This document shows, one piece after another, positions 1 through 7,140 of a stretch of DNA of 12,070 nt. Both the position numbers and the translations under genes were made by a program. The DNA is from CAISIP01 sp031403955 (GTDB lineage Bacteria > Pseudomonadota > Gammaproteobacteria > Burkholderiales > Burkholderiaceae_C): the NCBI GenBank assembly GCA_031403955.1, contig JANNGR010000412.1:1-12070 (forward strand), in the 5' to 3' direction. A model generated the notes under the pieces. That model was not told where the DNA came from. It was given only the letters and a program-made list of their open reading frames with translations, and searched no databases. Each line of letters opens with the position of its first letter. Position 1 is the first letter of the stretch.

Positions 1-74
1 CCAGTGCTCCAGATCAACACAAAAACGATCGGCATCGCGCGCGCGATTGCATCGTCACGCGAGGCCGGAGTCAT
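1..74 (-). CDS. Probable DMT/EamA-family transporter, N-terminal fragment (cut by window edge)
   Basis: Only the first 24 codons and two bases lie in the window. The reading begins with an ATG whose last bases overlap the pgsA stop codon (ATGA), a typical translational-coupling overlap. The peptide starts MTPASRDDAIARAM and continues into a hydrophobic segment with the motif FVLIWSTG. Drug/metabolite transporters of the EamA type (10 membrane helices, inner membrane, substrates rarely known) commonly open their first helix with a WSTGF-like sequence. The assignment rests on this short motif and the overlap, so the family is an inference. Any substrate is unknown. It would be the third gene of the uvrC-pgsA transcription unit. 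Confidence 0.6.
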   Translation of the reverse strand, partial: MTPASRDDAIARAMPIVFVLIWST

Positions 75-646
75 TTCACCCGGGCGCGTATCTCCGGCAC
101 CGCCTTCTGCAGGTAATAAACCATCGACCACACAGTCAAAATGGCAGCCACCCAGATCAACCAGGTTCCCCACAGACGGGTATCCAATACACCGAACAAT
201 TTGCCGTCAAAGAGCAGGAACGGAATGGCCACCATCTGCCCCACGGTCTTGAGTTTGCCAATCATGTGCACCGCCACGCTCTTGGACGCGCCGATTTGCG
301 CCATCCACTCACGCAAGGCCGAAATCGCGATTTCACGGCCGATGATGATCAGCCCGACAAACACATCGGCCCGGTTCAAGTGCACCAGCACCAGCAACGA
401 GGCACAGACCAGAAACTTGTCGGCCACCGGGTCCAGGAACGCGCCAAAAGACGAGGTCTGGTTTAGCTTGCGCGCCAGATAACCATCCAGCCAGTCGGTG
501 GCCGCGAACAACACGAACATGACCGTGGCAATCAGGTTCTTGGCGGGTAGCGATGCCAGCGAATCGGGAAGGTAGAACACCCCAACAATCAACGGGATAG
601 CGACGATACGCGTCCAGGTCAGAATAGTCGGGATGGTCAGGAACAT
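71..646 (-). CDS. pgsA: CDP-diacylglycerol--glycerol-3-phosphate 3-phosphatidyltransferase
   Basis: This inner-membrane enzyme makes phosphatidylglycerol phosphate from CDP-diacylglycerol and sn-glycerol 3-phosphate, the committed step to phosphatidylglycerol and cardiolipin. The 191-aa product has the usual length and opening (MFLTIPTILTWTRI). It carries the complete CDP-alcohol phosphotransferase signature: D51, D54-G55, A58-R59, G68, D72 and D76, the acidic residues being the metal ligands and catalytic base of the family. Several hydrophobic segments (about 14-26, 35-50, 78-90, 95-108 and 160-180) fit a polytopic membrane protein. The ATG at 646 is the natural start, just before the conserved N-terminal amphipathic segment; no strong Shine-Dalgarno is visible. 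It lies 30 bp downstream of uvrC and shares ATGA with the next gene, so cotranscription is likely. The uvrC-pgsA order is widespread in proteobacteria. Confidence 0.96.
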   Translation of the reverse strand: MFLTIPTILTWTRIVAIPLIVGVFYLPDSLASLPAKNLIATVMFVLFAATDWLDGYLARKLNQTSSFGAFLDPVADKFLVCASLLVLVHLNRADVFVGLIIIGREIAISALREWMAQIGASKSVAVHMIGKLKTVGQMVAIPFLLFDGKLFGVLDTRLWGTWLIWVAAILTVWSMVYYLQKAVPEIRARVK

Positions 647-676
647 GGGCGGATTGTGGCACGGCGCATGCCCGGC

Positions 677-2704
677 TCAATGCAGCGCGCGGTAGATTTC
701 CTCGGCCAACTCGCGCGATATTCCTTCCACCGTCGCCAGGTCTTGCGCGCTGGCCAGACCGACGCCGCGGACCCCACCAAAACGTTGCAGCAAACGGGCA
801 CGGCGTTTCGGACCAATCCCGGCAATCTCCTCAAGCCGGCCACCACCGATGCGCACTTTGGCGCGCTTGGCGCGCATGCCGGTGATCGCAAACCGGTGCG
901 CTTCATCGCGAACCTGCGCGATCAACATCAAGGCCGCGGAGTCCTTGCCAAGATAAACCTTTTGCCGGCCATCCGCAAAGACGAGTTCCTCCAGGCCCAC
1001 CTTGCGGCCTTCACCTTTTTCAACGCCGACAATCAACGAAAGATCGAGTCCCAGACCGGCGAACACCTCGCGCGCCATCGACACCTGACCGCGTCCTCCA
1101 TCGACCAGCACCAGATCGGGAAGCCGCGCCGTGCCGGGTACCGGCAATGCGCTGCCGGATGTCTCTCGAATCGCCTCCGCCAGCTTGCCGTAGCGTCGCG
1201 TTAATACCTGCCGCATCGCGGCATAGTCGTCGCCGGGTGTAATGCCTTTGATGGTGTAGCGACGGTATTCGGCGGCTTGCATGCGGTGATGCTGGAACAC
1301 GACACATGACGCCTGCGTCGCCTCGCCGGCGGTATGCGAGACATCGAAACACTCCATACGAAACGCATCGAAATCGTCCACCGCCAGGTCCAGCGCCTGC
1401 ACCAGTGCGCGCGTGCGTGCCTGCTGGGAACCCTCTTCGGCCAACAAGCGCGCCAACTGCAAGCCGGCATTGGTTTGCGCCATCTCCAGCCAGATGCGGC
1501 GCTGCTCGCGCGGCTGGTGCACCACGCTGACTTGCACGCCCGACTGAATTGTCAAAGCCTCCACCAGCGATTCGCGCACCGGCTCGCTGGTGACCAGCGA
1601 CGGCGGAACCGGCACCTCGAGGTAATGCTGGGCGACGAAAGCCTCGAGCACCTGCGCTTCCACCGACGGTCCCGCGGAGGACAAATCATCATCCGCGCTG
1701 TAGACCGTCGACGCCTCTTCCACATGCACCGGAAAATACGGCCGGTCGCCGAGATGGCGCCCACCGCGCACCATGGCCAGATTCACGCAGGCCCGTCCGC
1801 CAAGCACTCTCACGGCCAGTATGTCTACGTCCCGATCCGACACGTTATCCACCGACTGCTGGTGCAGCACATTGGACAAAGCGCCCACCTGGTCGCGCAA
1901 TTGCGCCGCCTGCTCAAATTCCAGCCGCTCGGCATGCGCCATCATGCGCGCCTCGAGCAACTCCAGCACCTGCCTGGCATCGCCTTGCAGGAAGCGCTCG
2001 GCATTGACGACGTCCTGGGCATAGTCCGGCGCTGAAATATGGCCCACACACGGTGCCGAACAACGCTTGATCTGGTACAGCAGACAAGGACGGGTACGGT
2101 TGTTGAAGACGGTGTCTTCGCAGGTACGCAATCGGAACAATTTTTGCATCAACAAAATTGCCTCCTTGACCGCCCAGGCGCTTGGATAGGGGCCAAAGTA
2201 CCGATGTTTTTTCTCCACCGCGCCGCGGTAATAGGCCACGCGCGGGAACATCACCGCCACCGGGGAATCCGGTGGCGCGCTCGCACTTGCGAGCTTGCCG
2301 CCACTGGCTGGCGTTGCGCCAGTCATCTTCAGGTAGGGATAACTCTTGTCGTCCCGAAACAGGATGTTGTACCTTGGGCTGAGGGTCTTGATCAGGTTGT
2401 TTTCCAGCAGCAGCGCCTCTGCCTCCGATCGCACCACGGTGGTCTGCATCGAGGCAATCTTTCCGACCATATGCCCAATACGCGTGCCCCCTTGGTTGTT
2501 GCGAAAATAACTCGCCACCCGCTTCTTTAGATTGATCGCCTTGCCGACATACAACACCGCACCACTGGCGTCGAAATAGCGGTACACGCCGGGCAGCGCG
2601 GGAAGCGCCGCAACTTCAGCGAGCAACTGCTGTGTATGCGCCACATCGACAGCCGATTCTTGGCCATCGGTCTCGGGCACGGTGGGATCGCGGGGCGCTG
2701 GCAT
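677..2704 (-). CDS. uvrC: UvrABC system protein C (excinuclease subunit C)
   Basis: UvrC is the dual nuclease of nucleotide excision repair, cutting 3' and 5' of a lesion after UvrAB loading. With the ATG at 2704 the product is 675 aa. Domains in order: GIY-YIG nuclease (GVYR at 39-42, LYVGKA near 51-56, R62); a cysteine cluster C195, C207, C215, C219 with the 12/8/4 spacing of the E. coli UvrC 4Fe-4S ligands; a UVR UvrB-binding helix pair (about 245-280); an RNase H-like nuclease with D454 (FDVSH), D535 (LVDGGRG) and H603 (DEAHRF); and a C-terminal tandem helix-hairpin-helix (about 625-673). Both nuclease sites look intact. It is longer than E. coli UvrC (610 aa), partly from an Ala/Ser/Pro/Gly-rich insert at about 130-151. 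The open frame extends upstream to 2839 but would overlap divergent earP. A GTG at 2644 is an alternative start giving the more usual short N-terminus. Confidence 0.97.
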   Translation of the reverse strand: MPAPRDPTVPETDGQESAVDVAHTQQLLAEVAALPALPGVYRYFDASGAVLYVGKAINLKKRVASYFRNNQGGTRIGHMVGKIASMQTTVVRSEAEALLLENNLIKTLSPRYNILFRDDKSYPYLKMTGATPASGGKLASASAPPDSPVAVMFPRVAYYRGAVEKKHRYFGPYPSAWAVKEAILLMQKLFRLRTCEDTVFNNRTRPCLLYQIKRCSAPCVGHISAPDYAQDVVNAERFLQGDARQVLELLEARMMAHAERLEFEQAAQLRDQVGALSNVLHQQSVDNVSDRDVDILAVRVLGGRACVNLAMVRGGRHLGDRPYFPVHVEEASTVYSADDDLSSAGPSVEAQVLEAFVAQHYLEVPVPPSLVTSEPVRESLVEALTIQSGVQVSVVHQPREQRRIWLEMAQTNAGLQLARLLAEEGSQQARTRALVQALDLAVDDFDAFRMECFDVSHTAGEATQASCVVFQHHRMQAAEYRRYTIKGITPGDDYAAMRQVLTRRYGKLAEAIRETSGSALPVPGTARLPDLVLVDGGRGQVSMAREVFAGLGLDLSLIVGVEKGEGRKVGLEELVFADGRQKVYLGKDSAALMLIAQVRDEAHRFAITGMRAKRAKVRIGGGRLEEIAGIGPKRRARLLQRFGGVRGVGLASAQDLATVEGISRELAEEIYRALH
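2255..2322. repeat. Three consecutive inverted repeats within uvrC
   Basis: Three perfect hairpin-forming repeats lie side by side. CGCCACCGG (2255-2263) pairs with CCGGTGGCG (2269-2277) around a 5-base loop. GCTCGCA (2279-2285) pairs with TGCGAGC (2288-2294). CTGGCG (2308-2313) pairs with CGCCAG (2317-2322), with an alternative longer-looped pairing of ACTGGC at 2303-2308 with GCCAGT at 2318-2323. Together they coincide with the codons (2252-2317) of a low-complexity segment of UvrC that sits between the conserved YPYLKMTG and FPRVAYYRG blocks. The repeats are seen directly; that they mark an inserted element is inference. High GC content makes short palindromes common, but three adjacent ones limited to the extra segment is unusual. 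Confidence 0.6.
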
Positions 2705-2743
2705 AGGCCTGTATTGTGGACAATCCCGGATGTGAAATCCGCA

Positions 2744-3862
2744 ATGCGGTGGGACATCTTTTGCAAGGTCATCGACAACCATGGCGACATCGGTGTCTGT
2801 TGGCGGCTCGCGGCCGACCTGGCCACACGCGGTCAACAAGTACGGTTATGGGTCGACGGGGCGCAAGCCTTGACTTGGATGGCGCCAGGTGCGCTGCAAG
2901 GGCGCTGGCCACGCATCACGGTAATGACTTGGGAGCAATCCCGCGACGTAGCGCTGCTGCCCAGCCTGCCACCGGCTGACGTGTGGGTCGAAGGTTTTGG
3001 GTGTGACATCGCGCCTGAATTTCTGCAACATCGATTCAATTCACATCGGCCCGGCAGACCGGGCCGGCAGGCTCAGCCGATCTGGATCAACCTTGAATAT
3101 TTGTCGGCGGAACATTTTGCGCAACGTTCACACGGCCTGCCTTCGCCGGTGATGCAAGGCCCGGCGAAGGGCTGCACGAAGCATTTTTACTACCCGGGTT
3201 TTGCGCCTGACACTGGCGGGTTGCTGCGAGAGCCAGAACTTGCGCTACGCCAGGCCAGCTTTGACCGCGCAGGCTGGCTGGCCACCCAGGGCATACGCTG
3301 GCACGGCGAACGGCTGGTCTCGCTTTATTGTTACGAGCCCCAAGCCCTGGCCGATCTGTTGGCCCAGTTGTGCCAGGACCCAACTCCGACACGATTGCTG
3401 GTCACACATGGGCGTGCCGCGGCTGCCGTTGAAGCCATTCGCGCCGGCGCGCCTGACGCGCTGTCGATCGTGTATTTGCCGGCGCTGGCGCAGCGCGATT
3501 TTGACCACCTGTTGTGGTCCTGCGACATCAATTTTGTGCGCGGCGAAGATTCGCTGGTGCGCGCGATCTGGGCCGGCAAGCCGTTTGTATGGCAGATCTA
3601 TCCGCAACACGACGACGCGCACCATGCCAAGTTGCAAGCCTTGCTCGACGCCTTGGCCGCGCCGCGGTCCTGGCGGTATTTTCATGCGGTGTGGAACGGC
3701 ATCATCGAAGCGCGCCTGCCTCAACCAGACTGGATCGCGTGGAGCCACGCGGTGCTGCAAGCCAGAGACAAATTGATGCGGCAAACCGACCTGATCACAC
3801 GGCTGCTGCGGTTTGTAGAAACGCTGCCGCCGGCCCTCAATGCCCAAGCCGAAAACCGTTAA
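2744..3862 (+). CDS. earP: EF-P arginine-32 rhamnosyltransferase EarP
   Basis: EarP transfers rhamnose from TDP-rhamnose to Arg32 of elongation factor P, activating it for rescue of ribosomes stalled at polyproline. The 372-aa product has the family length and opens with the signature DNHGDIGV. D11 and D15 match the conserved aspartates of this inverting GT-B enzyme (D20 in the Neisseria protein is the proposed base). NLEYLSAE lies at about 116-123. RGEDSLVRA carries E268-D269, corresponding to the nucleotide-sugar-binding glutamate (E273 in Neisseria), followed by AGKPFVWQIYPQ. The reading frame is open from 2636, but the upstream codons overlap uvrC and are not EarP-like, so the ATG at 2744 is chosen; a GTG at 2732 is possible. 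Neither has a good Shine-Dalgarno. It lies directly upstream of efp, its substrate gene, and diverges from uvrC. Confidence 0.96.
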   Translation: MRWDIFCKVIDNHGDIGVCWRLAADLATRGQQVRLWVDGAQALTWMAPGALQGRWPRITVMTWEQSRDVALLPSLPPADVWVEGFGCDIAPEFLQHRFNSHRPGRPGRQAQPIWINLEYLSAEHFAQRSHGLPSPVMQGPAKGCTKHFYYPGFAPDTGGLLREPELALRQASFDRAGWLATQGIRWHGERLVSLYCYEPQALADLLAQLCQDPTPTRLLVTHGRAAAAVEAIRAGAPDALSIVYLPALAQRDFDHLLWSCDINFVRGEDSLVRAIWAGKPFVWQIYPQHDDAHHAKLQALLDALAAPRSWRYFHAVWNGIIEARLPQPDWIAWSHAVLQARDKLMRQTDLITRLLRFVETLPPALNAQAENR

Positions 3863-3991
3863 AATTCAAGGCTTTGCGGAAATCGCCCGGTATCCTGGGC
3901 CGACTTCGCACCTAGCCACCACAGGCACCGGTTCAGTTCGGCGTTGTTCGTACTGATACAGCCGGTGCATGGCACTAAATGGAAACACCTT

Positions 3992-4546
3992 ATGAAAATC
4001 GCTCAAGAAATCCGTGCCGGCAACGTGATCATGCATGGCAAAGACCCGATGGTCGTGTTGAAGACCGAATACAGCCGCGGCGGCCGCAACTCCGCCACCG
4101 TGCGCATGAAACTCAAGAGCCTGTTGAACAACTTCGGCACCGAAGTGGTGTTCAAGGCCGACGACAAGATGGACCAGGTCATACTGGACAAGAAGGACTG
4201 TACCTACTCCTACTTTGCCGATCCAATGTATGTGTGTATGGACGAAGAGTTCAACCAGTACGAAGTCGAGTCCGAAAACATGGGCGACACGCTGAACTAC
4301 CTGGAAGACGGCATGCCGCTGGAAGTGGTGTTTTACGAAGGCAAGGCCATCTCGGTCGAACTGCCCACCAGCGTGGAGCGCGAAATCACCTGGACCGAGC
4401 CAGCCGTGAAAGGCGACACTTCCGGCAAAGTGCTCAAACCGGCCAAGATCGCGACCGGTTTCGCGATCGGTGTGCCGATCTTCGTGGCGCAGGGTGACAA
4501 GGTTGAAATCGACACCCGCACGGGTGAGTACCGCAGGCGGGTATAA
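3992..4546 (+). CDS. efp: Translation elongation factor P, EarP-modified type
   Basis: EF-P binds between the ribosomal P and E sites and promotes peptide bond formation at proline runs. The product is 184 aa, the normal length, starting MKIAQEIRAGNVI at the ATG at 3992. The frame is open upstream to 3944, but those codons are not conserved. Domain I (KOW-like, about 1-63) ends its tip loop in SRGGRNS with R32 exactly at the modified position, where lysine-type EF-Ps carry K34. Two OB-fold domains follow, and the C-terminus DTRTGEYRRRV matches the domain III signature. The arginine agrees with the adjacent earP and argues that the EpmA lysine-modification route is not used for this protein. 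The 129-bp gap after earP, without a clear terminator, could hold its own promoter. It ends before a strong hairpin terminator. Confidence 0.98.
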   Translation: MKIAQEIRAGNVIMHGKDPMVVLKTEYSRGGRNSATVRMKLKSLLNNFGTEVVFKADDKMDQVILDKKDCTYSYFADPMYVCMDEEFNQYEVESENMGDTLNYLEDGMPLEVVFYEGKAISVELPTSVEREITWTEPAVKGDTSGKVLKPAKIATGFAIGVPIFVAQGDKVEIDTRTGEYRRRV

Positions 4547-4562
4547 GCCCCGCAAACAGACC

Positions 4563-4594
4563 ACACAAAAGGCTCCGCAAGGAGCCTTTTGTGT
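4563..4594 (+). terminator. Rho-independent terminator of efp
   Basis: A perfect 14-bp inverted repeat (4563-4576 with 4581-4594) closes on a GCAA tetraloop of the stable GNRA class. The GC-rich core GGCTCC/GGAGCC is flanked by AAAA on the left and TTTT on the right, so the U-tract lies at the base of the 3' arm. It begins 17 bases after the efp stop codon. By symmetry it could also stop transcripts arriving from the right. Confidence 0.9.
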
Positions 4595-4735
4595 TGGTAA
4601 TGCCGCCGTGTGATACGGTTGCGTGGACTTTGGCTTTTTACACCTCGGCGTGCCGTTGCGGCTGCAGCCGGGATTCGCCCGTTTGGGCCATGCGGCCGGC
4701 CTCGGCGAGGTATCGCACCTATTGGTAGAGTTTTG

Positions 4736-4741
4736 ACGGAG
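4736..4741 (+). promoter_or_regulatory. Ribosome binding site for the pyrophosphokinase gene
   Basis: ACGGAG lies 9 bases before the ATG at 4751. It supports that ATG over an in-frame start at 4610, which would add 47 basic and low-complexity residues before the conserved N-terminus. Confidence 0.6.
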
Positions 4742-4750
4742 TCACCCAGC

Positions 4751-5638
4751 ATGTTGTTGTATTTTGAAGACCAATGCGAAGCAGCGCTGCGCCTGGCCAC
4801 CGCCGCCGGTCTGGAGCCGGCATGTATCGAGCAGCATCGGTTTCCGGACGGCGAGACCAAACTGCGCCTACCCGCTGCCTTGCCCGAACGGGTTGTGGTG
4901 TTTCGCAGTCTCGACCATCCGAACGAAAAACTGGTCGAACTGCTGCTGCTGGCGCAGACCGCGCGCACGCTGGGCGCCAAACATCTGACGCTGGTCGCGC
5001 CCTATCTGGCCTATATGCGCCAGGACATGGCCTTCGTGGCGGGCGAGGCCGTCAGCCAGCGTATCGTCGGGCGTTTTCTGGCCAGCCTTTTTGATGCCGC
5101 GATAACAGTCGATCCGCACCTGCACCGGGTCGCAACGCTGCAAGAAGCGATGCCGGTGCCACACGCCATCGTGCTCTGCGGCGCCGAACCACTCTCTGAC
5201 CTGATTGCACAACGCCGCCAGCGGCCACTGCTGGTGGGCCCGGACTCCGAATCCGCGCAATGGGTGGCCGTGGCGGCGGCGCGCCACGGCTTCGACCATG
5301 TGGTCTGCAGCAAGGTTCGCAACGGCGACCACGCGGTGGAAGTTGCTCTGCCGCCCGTGGCAGTCGCGGGCCGGGCGGCGGTAGTGCTCGATGATGTAGC
5401 CAGCACCGGACATACCGCCGCCGCCGCGGCGCGATTGTTGCGCGCCGCCGGCGCGGCGTCGATCGACCTGGCGGTGACCCATGCGTTATTCACACCCGAC
5501 GCGCTGGCCTTGGTACACCGTGCCGGAGTCGGCGAGGTTTGGAGCACCGATTGCATCGCACACTCGACCAATCGGGTAAGCATGGCAGCGTTGCTGGCGC
5601 AGGCACTGCGCACCGTCAACGGCGCTCAGAAGGTGTAG
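4751..5638 (+). CDS. Ribose-phosphate pyrophosphokinase, short class III-like form
   Basis: Predicted to make PRPP from ribose 5-phosphate and ATP. The 295-aa product is shorter than the classical bacterial Prs (about 315 aa). Recognisable parts are the ATP-binding HRFPDGE (about 29-35), APYLAYMRQD (83-92), ITVDPHLHR (118-126) with the conserved histidine, GPDSE (163-167), the flexible-loop SKVR (187-190) preserving the catalytic K-x-R spacing, and the ribose-phosphate loop LDDVASTGHT (213-222). In that loop the classical VDTAGT pattern is replaced by ASTGHT, closer to the STGGT of archaeal-type enzymes. This suggests a paralogue beside a housekeeping prs elsewhere, perhaps without the usual ADP/phosphate allostery; that is inference. 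Such short forms are sometimes paired with an archaeal-type thymidine/AMP phosphorylase gene, which is not in this window. A PRPP-using transferase is a less likely alternative. The 3' end overlaps convergent fadL by 13 bp. Confidence 0.85.
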   Translation: MLLYFEDQCEAALRLATAAGLEPACIEQHRFPDGETKLRLPAALPERVVVFRSLDHPNEKLVELLLLAQTARTLGAKHLTLVAPYLAYMRQDMAFVAGEAVSQRIVGRFLASLFDAAITVDPHLHRVATLQEAMPVPHAIVLCGAEPLSDLIAQRRQRPLLVGPDSESAQWVAVAAARHGFDHVVCSKVRNGDHAVEVALPPVAVAGRAAVVLDDVASTGHTAAAAARLLRAAGAASIDLAVTHALFTPDALALVHRAGVGEVWSTDCIAHSTNRVSMAALLAQALRTVNGAQKV

Positions 5639-7035
5639 TTTGCCTGGGCCGATACGATCACCGTATTGCTGTTGTAGCGGCCGCTCAGCAAGCCGTTGCC
5701 GGCGGTGCTGGGCGGGTTTCCGTTGATGCTGATGCTGCCCTTTTTCACCCACAGGTAAGCAGCACCGACATCGACCTTCAGTTTTGGGTTCACCGTATAT
5801 TGCACGCCGGCCGTCAGCCAGGTGCGGTCGCCGTCGGGCAATCGCGGTGTGCGAAAGGCTGTCCGTACCGGCGACTGGTCGAACGCCAGACCGCCGCGAA
5901 GCATTACGTCGCGGCTGGTCCGATAGTTGGCCCCGACGGCGAGTTTCCACGTATTGCGGAAATTCTCCGGCGTGCTCTGCAGCTCCGTGCCGTCGGCGCG
6001 AACAAATGTCAGCGTTTTTATGGTTGACCACTCGGTCCACTGGGCGTCGGCCATCAGGTCCCAGCGATCATTCAGTGTCGAGAAATAGGATAGGTTGACG
6101 ATGGCCGGAATCTTGACGTCGGAGGTGACTTTTGAATCAAACAGCGCATTCGCGTTGACGCCCCCGGCCAGAGCCTCGACCAGCGCCGCCAGCGCTGGCG
6201 CTACAACCGGTACCGGGTTCGAGAATCTGGCGTTGCCAGCGATGCGGTATTTGACGCTTGAACGGTAATGGGCACCAAGACGGGTCTTGTCGTCGAGTTC
6301 CCAAAGCACGCCAACGTTCCAGCCGGTAGCGTTGTCGCTGCCCTTGATTCGCGCACCGGATTCAAGGCCCGCCGTGGCTAGCGCAATGGCATTGAAGGTC
6401 GCGGACCCCGGAGCAAAACCATTCAGCGCGGCGGCGCTCAATAACGCGCCCGAGTAGTTGACCTGGTTGGTGAATTCCGCCGACATGTGCTGGAGGTTCA
6501 AACCCAGGCCCAGCGCGATACTGTCGGCCGGTTTCCACGACAGCCCCGGATTGACGTTGATGGTCTTGATGCCGGATTTGATTGCCTGAAAGCGGCCGGT
6601 CCAGCCGTTGTCGTATTCGGTGACCAGGCCCCACGGCGCGCTCATGCCGACGCCAATTGACCAGCTGCGGTCGATCGGCTTCACAACATACAGATTTGGC
6701 ACCACATTCAGGCCGCCGGCGTCACCACCATTTCCGCCCAACACCTGCCCGCTGGCCGGCAAAGAGCCGTCGTTCCTGAACTTCAGCGACGGCGTGATCA
6801 GGTGAATTGCGCCAACCACCTTCGTATCGCGAATCCGCGCCATGCCGGCGACGTTGGACCACAACGTGCTGGCATCTTCGGCAACCGCGGCTCCACCCGC
6901 AAAGGCGTTGCCCAGGCCGGAGGCGGAGGTCTCGTTGAGCTGGAATCCGGCCGCCCATGCGGGGCTGGCGCCAAGCATTAGCGTAATGCCGGCCAAGGTG
7001 ATGCCGATACGGCGTGGAACAAGCGGCAAGGTCAT
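5626..7035 (-). CDS. FadL/TodX-family outer membrane hydrophobic-compound transporter
   Basis: Members form 14-stranded outer-membrane barrels that pass long-chain fatty acids or aromatic hydrocarbons by lateral diffusion. The 469-aa product starts at the ATG at 7035, with GAGGAG nine bases upstream; an upstream in-frame ATG at 7068 lacks this and precedes the signal peptide. A signal peptide (two arginines at 8-9, hydrophobic core about 10-22, cleavage after AWA at 28) leads to mature AGFQLNE, the same mature opening as E. coli FadL. It is followed by the family block SGLGNAFAGGAA and AEDASTLWSN. The NPA motif usual in the hatch region reads NVAGM here. The C-terminus ends NYTF, the terminal aromatic residue expected for BAM-assembled barrels. 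Substrate cannot be told. It diverges from the LOG gene across 105 bp, and its 3' end overlaps the pyrophosphokinase gene. Confidence 0.93.
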   Translation of the reverse strand: MTLPLVPRRIGITLAGITLMLGASPAWAAGFQLNETSASGLGNAFAGGAAVAEDASTLWSNVAGMARIRDTKVVGAIHLITPSLKFRNDGSLPASGQVLGGNGGDAGGLNVVPNLYVVKPIDRSWSIGVGMSAPWGLVTEYDNGWTGRFQAIKSGIKTINVNPGLSWKPADSIALGLGLNLQHMSAEFTNQVNYSGALLSAAALNGFAPGSATFNAIALATAGLESGARIKGSDNATGWNVGVLWELDDKTRLGAHYRSSVKYRIAGNARFSNPVPVVAPALAALVEALAGGVNANALFDSKVTSDVKIPAIVNLSYFSTLNDRWDLMADAQWTEWSTIKTLTFVRADGTELQSTPENFRNTWKLAVGANYRTSRDVMLRGGLAFDQSPVRTAFRTPRLPDGDRTWLTAGVQYTVNPKLKVDVGAAYLWVKKGSISINGNPPSTAGNGLLSGRYNSNTVIVSAQANYTF

Positions 7036-7044
7036 GGCAGTCAA

Positions 7045-7050
7045 CTCCTC
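7045..7050 (-). promoter_or_regulatory. Ribosome binding site of the fadL-like gene
   Basis: GAGGAG on the minus strand, nine bases before the ATG at 7035. It selects this start over the ATG at 7068. Confidence 0.75.
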
Positions 7051-7140
7051 GTCAAAAGGGCCATTCATATTACGCCGCGATAGCCTTCCCGTGTTGACGA
7101 AACTTGCACTCGCGACGGGCTCGTCTTCTTATCCTCCACA

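Noticed and set aside
38..46. Short GC alternating run near the left edge
   Set aside because: It is within codons of the transporter N-terminus (Ala-Arg-Ala) and too short to be a meaningful repeat.
1334..2035. 233-aa open frame on the plus strand opposite uvrC
   Set aside because: Arg/His-rich shadow of uvrC with no independent coding signs.
3866..4564. 232-aa open frame on the minus strand opposite efp
   Set aside because: Mirror of the highly conserved efp codons. The His/Val-rich composition has no recognisable domain, and the frame begins inside the efp terminator region.
4659..4670. Perfect 12-base palindrome CGGCTGCAGCCG in the gap before the pyrophosphokinase gene
   Set aside because: It could be an operator, but there is a single copy, no promoter is recognisable next to it, and GC-rich DNA gives such palindromes by chance.
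4610..4750. N-terminal extension of the pyrophosphokinase frame (47 residues)
   Set aside because: The sequence is low-complexity and not like the family. A good ribosome site precedes the ATG at 4751 and the conserved start.
7067..7072. TAATAT on the minus strand upstream of the fadL-like gene, a possible -10 box
   Set aside because: No matching -35 element at 16-18 bases, so I could not support a promoter call.
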